DNA from: an uncultured bacterium
GTDB taxonomy: Bacteria; Verrucomicrobiota; Kiritimatiellia; CAIVKH01
Length of the DNA: 64,000 nucleotides
Direction of reading: 5' to 3'
Assembly: GCA_937958885.1 (NCBI GenBank)
Contig: CALGMT010000010.1
Span: 24,685-88,684, forward strand
A model generated the notes under the pieces. That model was not told where the DNA came from and did no database searches. It saw nothing but the letters and a program-made list of their open reading frames with translations. Both the position numbers and the translations under genes were made by a program. Positions 42,808 through 49,865 of the stretch are shown piece after piece (within the stretch, counting starts at the first letter, position 1; each line of letters begins with the position of its first letter).

Positions 42808-42929
42808 CCGCTCCCGCTCCTGCCAAATCCTAACCGGCCTCGAACAAATCCGCTTCCGTATCCCGCGCAAGCCAGTACACTTCACCCGTTGTCGGGTTGC
42901 ACGTCGGCGCAGTTTGAGGAGGAACACGT

Positions 42930-44312
42930 ATGAGCCTGTTGATCCGGAACGGCGAGATCGTCACCGCGGATGCGCATTACAAGGCGGACATCTACTGCGC
43001 GGACGAACAGATCACCTGCATCGGTCCGAACCTCGACGTGCCCAAGGGCACGACCGTCATCGACGCCAAGGGCAAATACGTGTTCCCCGGCTTCATCGAC
43101 CCGCACGTCCACATCTACTTGCCCTTCATGGGCACCTACGCAAAAGACACCTACGAAACCGCCGGCAAGGCCGCGCTCGCCGGCGGCACTACCACACTGA
43201 TCGAAATGTGCTGTCCTGCGCGCAGCGATGGACTGCTCAAATCCTTCGAACTCTGGCGCAGCAAGGCCGAGGGCTTGAGCCCGTGCGACTTCACGTTCCA
43301 CATGGGCGTTTCGCGATTCGACGAACAAGCCGAACGCGAGCTGCGCGAAATCGTCAAGTCCGGCATCTCCAGCTTTAAAATCTTCCTCGCCTACAAAGGC
43401 GCGTTCGGCGTCACGGATTACGAGCTGTACCACACGCTGCGCCTCGCGAAGGAACTCGGCGTGATCGTCACCGCGCACTGCGAAAACGCCGACCTTGTCG
43501 CCGAGCTGCAAAAGAAACTGCTCGCCGCGCGCAAGACGGGCACAAAATGGCACTACTGGAGCCGCCCGCCGCTCGTCGAGGCCGAGGGCGTGCACCACCT
43601 CGCCACCTTCGCGGAAATGCACGACACCCACGTCTATTGCGTCCACACCAGTTGCGCCGAGGCGCTCCGCGCGGCAATCCGCGCGCGCGAACGCGGTGTG
43701 AAGATTTGGGTCGAGACGTTGATTCAATATCTCACCCTCGACATGAGCCACGCCGAATTGCCGAAATTTGAAGGCGCGAAGTACGTCATGTCGCCCCCGC
43801 TCCGCCACAAATCCAACCAGGCCGTCTTCTGGAACGCCCTCGCGCAGGACCTCGTCAGCACCGTCGCCACCGACCACGCGCCGTTCGACTTCAAGGGACA
43901 AAAAGACATGGGCCGCGCGGACTTTACGAAAATCCCGAACGGCATCCCGTCGCTCGAAGACCGCGTCACCGTGCTCTGGACGCACGGCGTCGCGACCGGC
44001 CGCCTCTCGCTGAACCGCTTCGTGGAGGTCGGCAGCACACAGGCCGCCAAACTCTTCGGCCTGTTCCCGCGCAAGGGCGCGATCGCCGTCGGCAGCGACG
44101 CCGACCTCGTCATTTGGGACCCGAAATACCGCGGCGTCATCTCCGCAAAAAAACAATACATGAATGTGGACTACAACCCATTCGAGGGCTGGGAAATCAC
44201 CGGCCGCCCCTCCGTCGTCGCGGTGCGCGGACAGATCATGGTCAAGAACGGCAAATTCGTCGGCCGCCTCGGCCACGGCCGCTTCCTTGCGCGCGAGCCG
44301 AACCATTTCTAA
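42930..44312 (+). CDS. Dihydropyrimidinase / D-hydantoinase
   Basis: Hydrolyses dihydrouracil, dihydrothymine or hydantoins; amidohydrolase superfamily. The 460-residue protein has the metal-binding set: HVH (residues 59-61) in PGFIDPHVHIYLP, the carbamylated-Lys segment SSFKIFLAYKGAFGV, then TAHCEN, YCVHTS and TDHAPFDFKGQ. C-terminal GSDADLVIWDPKYRGVISAK is the family's closing strand. AGGAGGA precedes the ATG at 42930. The gene is followed by repeat copy C and prpBC. It could belong to reductive pyrimidine degradation, but no partner enzymes are seen here. Confidence 0.95.
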   Translation: MSLLIRNGEIVTADAHYKADIYCADEQITCIGPNLDVPKGTTVIDAKGKYVFPGFIDPHVHIYLPFMGTYAKDTYETAGKAALAGGTTTLIEMCCPARSDGLLKSFELWRSKAEGLSPCDFTFHMGVSRFDEQAERELREIVKSGISSFKIFLAYKGAFGVTDYELYHTLRLAKELGVIVTAHCENADLVAELQKKLLAARKTGTKWHYWSRPPLVEAEGVHHLATFAEMHDTHVYCVHTSCAEALRAAIRARERGVKIWVETLIQYLTLDMSHAELPKFEGAKYVMSPPLRHKSNQAVFWNALAQDLVSTVATDHAPFDFKGQKDMGRADFTKIPNGIPSLEDRVTVLWTHGVATGRLSLNRFVEVGSTQAAKLFGLFPRKGAIAVGSDADLVIWDPKYRGVISAKKQYMNVDYNPFEGWEITGRPSVVAVRGQIMVKNGKFVGRLGHGRFLAREPNHF

Positions 44313-44332
44313 GTAAGAATCCCCGGCCGCAC

Positions 44333-44399
44333 AATTTTTACAGACCCTGTAAATTACATAGCATGGAACCCGCAAAAAAAGTTTTTACAGAGCATGGAA
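44333..44399 (+). repeat. Dispersed catggaa element, copy C
   Basis: TTTACAG and CTGTAAA (44338-44354) form a short inverted repeat. TTACATAGCATGGAA (44354-44368) and TTACAGAGCATGGAA (44385-44399) are direct repeats 31 bases apart, separated by CCCGCAAAAAAAG. Same layout as copies B and D. It lies between the dihydropyrimidinase and prpB genes and encodes the leader ORF that begins at 44363. Confidence 0.85.
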
Positions 44400-44431
44400 C
44401 TTTGTGCGCCGCGCGTGGCTGCGCGCTATGA
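44363..44431 (+). CDS. Repeat-encoded leader ORF upstream of prpB
   Basis: A 22-codon open frame MEPAKKVFTEHGTLCAARGC-A-L begins at the ATG within copy C and ends in a TGA that overlaps the prpB ATG (ATGA). The KKVFTEHG core is also encoded by copies B and D, where it is fused to QueF or forms a short ORF. Conservation also covers third codon positions, so DNA-level repeat conservation explains it equally well. No recognisable ribosome-binding site precedes it. Coding status is unproven, but the coupling geometry is striking. Confidence 0.35.
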   Translation: MEPAKKVFTEHGTLCAARGCAL

Positions 44432-45303
44432 CGCCCGCCGAAAAATTCCGCGCCGCGCTCGAGGCCGAGCGCCCGCTGCAGATCGCGGGCGCGATCAACG
44501 CCTATGCGGCGAAACTCGCCGAACGCGCCGGATTCCGCGCGCTCTACGTCTCCGGCGCGGGCGTCGCCAACGCGAGCTTCGGCCTGCCGGACCTCGGCTT
44601 CACCACGCGCGAACAGGTTGCCGAGGACGTGCGCCGCATCGCTGGCGCGACGGCGCTCCCGTTGCTGGTGGATGTGGACACCGGCTGGGACGATCCCGCA
44701 GCGGCGGCGCGCGTGATGGCCGACGCCGGTGCGGCGGTGTTGCAGATCGAAGATCAGGTGGATCTCAAGCGTTGCGGGCACCGTCCGAACAAGCAATTGG
44801 TTCCGACGGACGAGATGCGCGCGCGGATCCGCGCGATGGTCTCCGCGCGCCCCGGCGCCGAGGTGCTGATCATGGCCCGAACCGACGCGGCAACGGTAGA
44901 AGGCCTCGACGCCGCGATCGCGCGGGCGCGGGCCTACGTGGAGGCGGGCGCTGACTATATTTTTGCCGAGGCGCTGCATGCGCTCAACGACTATCGCGCG
45001 TTTACCTCCGCGGTCCGCGCGCCGGTGCTCGCGAACATCACCGAATTCGGCAAGACGCCGCTGCTGACAACGGCGGAACTCGTGTCCGCGGGCGTGCGCA
45101 TGGCGCTGTATCCGCTGTCCGCGTTCCGCGCGATGAGCGCGGCCGCGGAAAAAGTGTACGGGGCGATTCGAAAAGAGGGGACGCAAAAAAGCGTCACGGG
45201 TATCATGCAAACGCGGGAAGAGTTGTACGCCGTGCTCGATTACCACCGCTACGAGCGGGAGGCCGATGCGCGGCTTCAAGCCAGTCAAGGAGGAACGCCA
45301 TGA
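44428..45303 (+). CDS. prpB: 2-methylisocitrate lyase
   Basis: Cleaves methylisocitrate to pyruvate and succinate. The 291-residue protein matches PrpB closely: LQIAGAINAYAAKLAERAGF, LYVSGAGVANASFGLPDLGF, LLVDVDTGWDDPAAAA, IEDQVDLKRCGHRPNKQLVP with the catalytic Cys116, then VLIMARTDAATVEGLDAAIA and MALYPLSAFRAMSAAAEKVY. Its start overlaps a repeat-encoded upstream frame, and its stop overlaps prpC. With prpC it forms a two-gene operon; prpD is 23 kb away. Confidence 0.96.
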   Translation: MTPAEKFRAALEAERPLQIAGAINAYAAKLAERAGFRALYVSGAGVANASFGLPDLGFTTREQVAEDVRRIAGATALPLLVDVDTGWDDPAAAARVMADAGAAVLQIEDQVDLKRCGHRPNKQLVPTDEMRARIRAMVSARPGAEVLIMARTDAATVEGLDAAIARARAYVEAGADYIFAEALHALNDYRAFTSAVRAPVLANITEFGKTPLLTTAELVSAGVRMALYPLSAFRAMSAAAEKVYGAIRKEGTQKSVTGIMQTREELYAVLDYHRYEREADARLQASQGGTP

Positions 45304-46415
45304 GCTACGCCAAGGGACTCGAAGGCATCATCGCGGGCGAGACCGCGATTTCGCAAATCAATGAGGAAGCCGGCGGGCTTCGCTATCGCGGGTATGCGCT
45401 CAACGAACTGTGCGAGAAATCGACCTTTGAAGAAGTCGCGTTTTTGCTGCTGTACGGGCACTTGCCGAACCGCGCGGAACTCGCGGCCTATCGCCAGACG
45501 CTGCTGAACCTGCGCGCGCTGCCGGAACGGCTGCGGCTGTTGCTGGAGCAACTGCCCAAGGAGGCGCACCCGATGGACCTGCTGCGCACGAGCACCTCCG
45601 CGCTCGGCTGCTTCGAGCCGGAGAGCCCGCAGCGCGATCAATACGCGATTGCCAACCAGTTGCTCGCGAGCTTTGCATCGTGCATGCTCTATTGGTGGAT
45701 TTTCCACCGCGACGGCCGCCGAATCGACACGCGCGGCGGCGACGACACGATCGCGGGACATTTCCTGCACGTGCTGCACAACAAGACGCCGGACGAGACG
45801 CACCGCCGCGCGCTCGACGTCTCGCTGATCCTGTACGCGGAACATGAGTTCAACGCCTCCACCTTCACCGCGCGCGTGATCGCCTCCACACTGTCCGATT
45901 TTCACTCCGCCATCACCGGCGCCATCGGCGCGCTGCGCGGACCGCTGCACGGCGGCGCAAACGAAGCGGCGATGGAACTCATTCAGCGCTACCGGACGCC
46001 CGACGAAGCGGAGGCGGGCATTTTGCAGTCGCTGAAGAACAAGGAAAAGATCATGGGCTTCGGTCACCGGGTTTATAAGCATTCCGATCCGCGGTCCGAC
46101 GTAATCAAAGAGTGGGCGCGGAAGCTGGCGGCCATGAGCGAGGAGGGACAGCGTCAGTTTGCCGTTGCCGAGCGCATCGAGGCCGTCATGCGGCGCGAAA
46201 AGAACCTGTTCCCGAATTTAGATTTCTACAGCGCAATCGTGTACAACCGCTGCGGCATTCCGACCCCGCTGTTCACGCCGTTATTTGTGATGTCGCGTGT
46301 GACCGGCTGGTCCGCGCACATCATGGAGCAGCGGGCGCAGAATCGGATCATCCGCCCGAGTTCCGAGTACACCGGACCCGCGCCGCGTGCGATCATCCCG
46401 TTAGCGCAGCGGTAG
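45300..46415 (+). CDS. prpC: 2-methylcitrate synthase (citrate synthase family)
   Basis: Condenses propionyl-CoA with oxaloacetate. The 371-residue protein has the citrate-synthase catalytic set: AEHEFNASTFTARV, GPLHGGANEAAM with the active-site His, the GFGHRVYKHSDPRSD signature, and FPNLDFYSAIVYNRCGIP with the catalytic Asp. The GLRYRGYALNEL start fits short-chain citrate/methylcitrate synthases. Citrate synthase activity is possible as well; coupling to prpB favours methylcitrate synthase. GGAGGAACGCC is the ribosome-binding region inside prpB. Convergent with the hydrolase gene. Confidence 0.94.
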   Translation: MSYAKGLEGIIAGETAISQINEEAGGLRYRGYALNELCEKSTFEEVAFLLLYGHLPNRAELAAYRQTLLNLRALPERLRLLLEQLPKEAHPMDLLRTSTSALGCFEPESPQRDQYAIANQLLASFASCMLYWWIFHRDGRRIDTRGGDDTIAGHFLHVLHNKTPDETHRRALDVSLILYAEHEFNASTFTARVIASTLSDFHSAITGAIGALRGPLHGGANEAAMELIQRYRTPDEAEAGILQSLKNKEKIMGFGHRVYKHSDPRSDVIKEWARKLAAMSEEGQRQFAVAERIEAVMRREKNLFPNLDFYSAIVYNRCGIPTPLFTPLFVMSRVTGWSAHIMEQRAQNRIIRPSSEYTGPAPRAIIPLAQR

Positions 46416-46423
46416 TGCTGAGC

Positions 46424-47272
46424 TTATCGCCGTGCCGCTCCGGGCTTGAGCCAGTTCAAGATCCTGCGCGCGGTTTCCGCTTCGCAGCCGTGGAACCCGT
46501 GGTCCGCGCGCGGGATGATCTCCACATCAAACGGAGTCGCACGCGCAACGGCTTTCAGTCGGCGCGCGGCCTCAGGAATCGGAATGCATGCGTACTCCTC
46601 CCTCGCCGGCAGCACGGCAAGCGTCGGCGTCCGGATCGCGGCGAATTCGCGCATCGGCCCATCGAAGTTGAACAGCCGCGCCTCAATCTGGTTCGGATCG
46701 GCTATGCTCAAAAATCGTCGCGCGGAAAATCCGAGGCATCCTTTCCCGCGCAGGATTTCGCTCCCGCGATCGGCGCGCACCAGCGCGCGGGCGCGCCGCA
46801 TCCAGTAGCCATAGCGCGCGCCGAGCTCGCGGCGGACAATCGCGTAGTCGTCGCCGATCGCCGCCAGCACGAGCGCAACAATGTCGGGCGCCCTGCGGAG
46901 ATGCTGATAATAGGCGATCTTCTGGCAACCCGTGCTGTGGCCGAGCAGGACAAAGCGGCGATAGCCCTGCGCCCGGCCGAAGGCGAGCGCGGCATCGAGA
47001 TCGTGGCGGCACTCGACAAACACCTCGTCCGCGACATCCCGCTCATAGCCGCGATTGTTGAACGACAGCACATCGAGCCCCGCGCGCGGGGCCGCGCGCA
47101 TCAGGGCTTTTTTGAACGCGGCGCGGTAAAAATTGCCGCCCATGCCGTGCACAATCAGCAATAGCGCGTCAGCGCGATGCGGACCGTGCGCCCAGAAGCC
47201 GTCGAGCGGGCGCTTGAGCCCGCGCGCGCGCAGCTCGACCAGCGCACCCGCGATGTTCTGTGATTGCATCAT
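46424..47272 (-). CDS. Alpha/beta hydrolase (DUF1749-like)
   Basis: A 282-residue alpha/beta hydrolase. The oxyanion segment LLLIVHGMGGNFYRAAFKKA, the nucleophile elbow GHSTGCQK with the catalytic Ser, and the C-terminal RADHGFHGCEAETARRILNW with the catalytic His are visible. RFVLLGHSTGCQKIAYYQHL is close to the DUF1749/UPF0613 group of plant and bacterial hydrolases. No signal peptide, so cytoplasmic; the substrate is unknown. The stop is 8 bases from the prpC stop. Confidence 0.88.
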   Translation of the reverse strand: MMQSQNIAGALVELRARGLKRPLDGFWAHGPHRADALLLIVHGMGGNFYRAAFKKALMRAAPRAGLDVLSFNNRGYERDVADEVFVECRHDLDAALAFGRAQGYRRFVLLGHSTGCQKIAYYQHLRRAPDIVALVLAAIGDDYAIVRRELGARYGYWMRRARALVRADRGSEILRGKGCLGFSARRFLSIADPNQIEARLFNFDGPMREFAAIRTPTLAVLPAREEYACIPIPEAARRLKAVARATPFDVEIIPRADHGFHGCEAETARRILNWLKPGAARR

Positions 47273-47273
47273 T

Positions 47274-47315
47274 CGATCTGTCAGATCAGTCTGATTCGTC
47301 TGATCCGTCAGATCA
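47274..47315 (+). repeat. GATC-rich array before the hypothetical lipoprotein gene
   Basis: CGATCTGTCAGATCAGTCTG then ATTCGTCTGATCCGTCAGAT is an array of (T)CTGATC/GTCAGATC units. It lies between the hydrolase start and the next gene. Related arrays are at 47950-47968 and inside the Rsm22-like gene at 49127-49168, so three occur within 2 kb. Confidence 0.75.
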
Positions 47316-47319
47316 ACTC

Positions 47320-47937
47320 ATGAAACACGCGCTCGCCATTCTGTTGCTTGGAGCCTGCGTTGCCGCCGCTGAAGTCCCCGCCGATTTTGCGGAGGCCTTT
47401 GCGCGCGTCGCCGCGCTGGTGGACCGCGAGACCTTGGGGCCTATGGATCTTGCGCGCGGCTCGATGGACGCCGCGCGGCTCATCGCCGTTGGCGCACCCG
47501 GCCTTCCGCTAACGGAGCCCCGCTTTTTGCAGGCCGAAACCTTCGGCGAGGCTGCGGTCGCGGGCCTCTACATGACCACGTGGGGCGGCAGCGCGCACTT
47601 GGCGTCCATCCGGCGCGAGTTGGAAACGAACGCGCGAAAGCGCGCGTGGCTGCGCCAGTTGGTAGGGACGGAAGAAGTATTCCTTGCGCACCTCGCCTCC
47701 GGTGGAACGTATCAGCCACTGATCCGGCTGTTGCCCGACGTCGGCGGTGCGCGTGCATTGACGATGTTGCTGATGCGATCCGGCGACCCGTTGGTTCGCC
47801 GCGCGGGACTTTTTTGGGGCTTCTGGATCGCGGACGGAACCTACTGGAATGCCGTCAGCGCGCTTGCGAAAACGGAGCGCGACCGCACCACGCTCCGCCT
47901 CGTGCAGGAAGTGTTGAAGCGCGCGAACCGGAGCTGA
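47320..47937 (+). CDS. Hypothetical exported (probable lipo-)protein
   Basis: A 205-residue protein with an N-terminal signal KHALAILLLGACVAAAEVPA; the LLGAC could be a lipobox, otherwise cleavage is after AAA. The rest is helical with repeated Leu/Ala/Arg motifs (FAEAFARVAALVDRETLGPM, RALTMLLMRSGDPLVRRAGL) and aromatic-rich LFWGFWIADGTYWN. No family recognised; the C-terminal half has a HEAT-like feel. The ATG at 47320 was chosen because the upstream codons are the GATC array. Followed by the RluA gene at 33 bases. Confidence 0.65.
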   Translation: MKHALAILLLGACVAAAEVPADFAEAFARVAALVDRETLGPMDLARGSMDAARLIAVGAPGLPLTEPRFLQAETFGEAAVAGLYMTTWGGSAHLASIRRELETNARKRAWLRQLVGTEEVFLAHLASGGTYQPLIRLLPDVGGARALTMLLMRSGDPLVRRAGLFWGFWIADGTYWNAVSALAKTERDRTTLRLVQEVLKRANRS

Positions 47938-47970
47938 TGCGCCGGAGTTGTCCGATCCGACTGATCGCCC

Positions 47971-48681
47971 ATGAAAACGCTCTTTGAAGACGAGCATCTG
48001 ATCGCCTTCGACAAACCCTCAGGCCTGCTCGTCGCGCCGGATCGCTGGGATAAAGAGTTGGAGAACTTGATGCGCTGGGTGCACGCGCACGTTGGTTCCG
48101 ACGTTTTCAACGTCCACCGGCTTGACCGCGACACGAGCGGCATCGTCCTCTGCGCGAAAACGAAGCTCGCTCTCGATGAACTGTGCCGGCAATTTGAAAC
48201 CGGCGCCGTGGAAAAGGAGTATCTCGCGCTCGTCCGCGGCCGACCACCCGCCGAGGAGGGCGAAATCGCCGAGCCGATCGCCCCCGACCCAAATCGCCCC
48301 GGCCGCATGAAGACCCTGCGCAGTGGAAAGCCAGCGCTGACGCGGTATGCAGTCGAAGAAACATTTCGCGCGTTTTCTTTCCTGCGGTTGTATCCACAAA
48401 CGGGCCGCACGCATCAGCTCCGCGTTCATTTGAAGCACGTCGGGTGCCCCATTGTCGCCGACCCGTGGTACGGCGATGGACGTCCGCTGCTGCTCTCGGA
48501 ATTCAAGCGCGGCTACAAACCCGCCCGCGGCGATGAACGCCCGTTGCTTTCGCGCCTCGCGCTGCACGCACATCGGCTGACGTTTGCGCACCCGGCGAGC
48601 GGTTCGGCTACGACGATAGAATCGCCAATTCCGGAGGACATCGCGCTGGCGCTAAAGCAGCTTCGCAAGTGGGCGACATGA
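47971..48681 (+). CDS. RluA-family pseudouridine synthase
   Basis: Isomerises uridine to pseudouridine in rRNA or tRNA. A 236-residue catalytic domain without an S4 domain: LIAFDKPSGLLVAPD, HRLDRDTSGIVLCAKTKLAL with the catalytic Asp, EKEYLALVRG, TGRTHQLRVHLKHVGCPIVA, and the final RLALHAHRLTFAHPASG. The target position cannot be fixed from sequence; RluA, RluC and RluD subtypes share these motifs. The stop overlaps the start of the methyltransferase gene. Confidence 0.93.
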   Translation: MKTLFEDEHLIAFDKPSGLLVAPDRWDKELENLMRWVHAHVGSDVFNVHRLDRDTSGIVLCAKTKLALDELCRQFETGAVEKEYLALVRGRPPAEEGEIAEPIAPDPNRPGRMKTLRSGKPALTRYAVEETFRAFSFLRLYPQTGRTHQLRVHLKHVGCPIVADPWYGDGRPLLLSEFKRGYKPARGDERPLLSRLALHAHRLTFAHPASGSATTIESPIPEDIALALKQLRKWAT

Positions 48682-49826
48682 GCTATCCCGGACAACTGGA
48701 GCATTTCTGGCGCGAACAAGCGCGGGTGCTGTGGGGCTTTCTACCGGAGCCCGCGCTGGTGGATCGCGTACGCCCGCTCGTGCAGTCGCTCAGCGATCGC
48801 TTCACCGTTGAGCGCGCCCGCGCGGCGGAGCCGTATGGCGACGAACCCGCTGCTCGCGTTGCGTATGGGCTGTTCTTTTTCCCGCAAACCTTCGCGCGCA
48901 CGCAGCTCGTTTTGCGGGAGTGCTGGCATCCGCCGGCGGGCATTGCGCCGGTTCACATTCTCGATCTGGGTGCGGGAACCGGCGCGGCGGGATTCGCCGC
49001 GCTGCAACTGCTCGGCGCTCGGCCCGCGCACCTCCGCGCTGTGGACCGTTCGGCGGGCGCGCTGGAAACACTTGCTCAAGCCGCTGTGGCATGCCGCGAG
49101 CTGTGGCCCGCCGCAGAAGTCCGCCTCGATCCGTCCGATCTAATCGATCCGTCAGATCCGACAGATCGCTTTGACCTCATTCTGTGCTCCTATGCCCTCA
49201 ACGAACTGGCCGAGCGCGATTCGGCATTTGATGCCGCCGCATGGCTGCGCGCGCAACTGGCGCGGCTTTCGCCCGGCGGGCTGCTGGTGGTGATCGAGCC
49301 CGCGCTGAAAACGACCGCGGAGCGACTAGAAGGGTTGCGTGACAGCGTCGCTGCGGAGGGCTGGGCGCGAATTGTCGGGCCGTGCCTACACCATCACCCT
49401 TGCCCCATGCGCGCGGAGGGCCGGTTTTGGTGCCATGAAGTACGGCGTTGGACTCCGCCGTTCATGGCGGAGAAGATTAATCGGAGGCTGTTTCGCGATT
49501 TGCCGAATTTGAAGTTCAGTTTTTTGGCGCTGACCGCGCCTGCGCACGGCGACAACAACGCAGCGCCGCCGGATGCCGCGCGCGCCCGACTGGTTGCGCC
49601 GATGACCGAACAGCGGGGCAAATTTGTCACGCGCGGCTGCGCCGCCGACGGCGCGTTGCATGACTATGAGATGCTGACGCGTCATTTGGCGCGAGAGCAA
49701 CGCGATACGCTGGCGCGCATCGAGCGAGGAACGCTCGTGCAATGGACCGACCTCAAGCCCCTCGGTAACGGCGCGCTGCGCGCGGTGAGCGTCGTCGCTA
49801 TGAACAAGAACCCTGATTTTGGGTAA
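48678..49826 (+). CDS. Rsm22/METTL17-like small-subunit rRNA methyltransferase
   Basis: A 382-residue protein. A SAM-binding region HILDLGAGTGAAGFAALQLL is followed by LILCSYALNELAERDSAFDA and the GLLVVIEPALKTTAERL segment. A Cys cluster (GPCLHHHPCPMRAEGRFWCH, plus a later RGCAADGALHDYE) matches the Fe-S or zinc-binding motif of mitochondrial Rsm22/METTL17 and bacterial relatives that act on the 30S subunit. Residues about 150-164 (LDPSDLIDPSDPTDRFD) are encoded by a GATC-rich array. Coupled to the RluA gene by ATGA, which supports an rRNA-modification pairing. Confidence 0.85.
   Translation: MSYPGQLEHFWREQARVLWGFLPEPALVDRVRPLVQSLSDRFTVERARAAEPYGDEPAARVAYGLFFFPQTFARTQLVLRECWHPPAGIAPVHILDLGAGTGAAGFAALQLLGARPAHLRAVDRSAGALETLAQAAVACRELWPAAEVRLDPSDLIDPSDPTDRFDLILCSYALNELAERDSAFDAAAWLRAQLARLSPGGLLVVIEPALKTTAERLEGLRDSVAAEGWARIVGPCLHHHPCPMRAEGRFWCHEVRRWTPPFMAEKINRRLFRDLPNLKFSFLALTAPAHGDNNAAPPDAARARLVAPMTEQRGKFVTRGCAADGALHDYEMLTRHLAREQRDTLARIERGTLVQWTDLKPLGNGALRAVSVVAMNKNPDFG
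49127..49168 (+). repeat. GATC-rich array inserted in frame inside the Rsm22-like gene
   Basis: GATCCGTCCGATCTAATCGA then TCCGTCAGATCCGACAGATC encodes DPSDLIDPSDPTD without breaking the methyltransferase frame. It resembles the intergenic arrays at 47274 and 47950. Insertion between the sugar-fold beta strands 3 and 4 suggests it is a loop insertion. Confidence 0.8.
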
Positions 49827-49865
49827 CGCTTTGTGAAGACGCGTTGTTACTATCTTGAGCCGCTG

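Noticed and set aside
42675-42929. Riboswitch upstream of the dihydropyrimidinase gene
   Set aside because: The only structure seen is a short REP-like hairpin that also occurs at 5845; no conserved riboswitch core was recognised.
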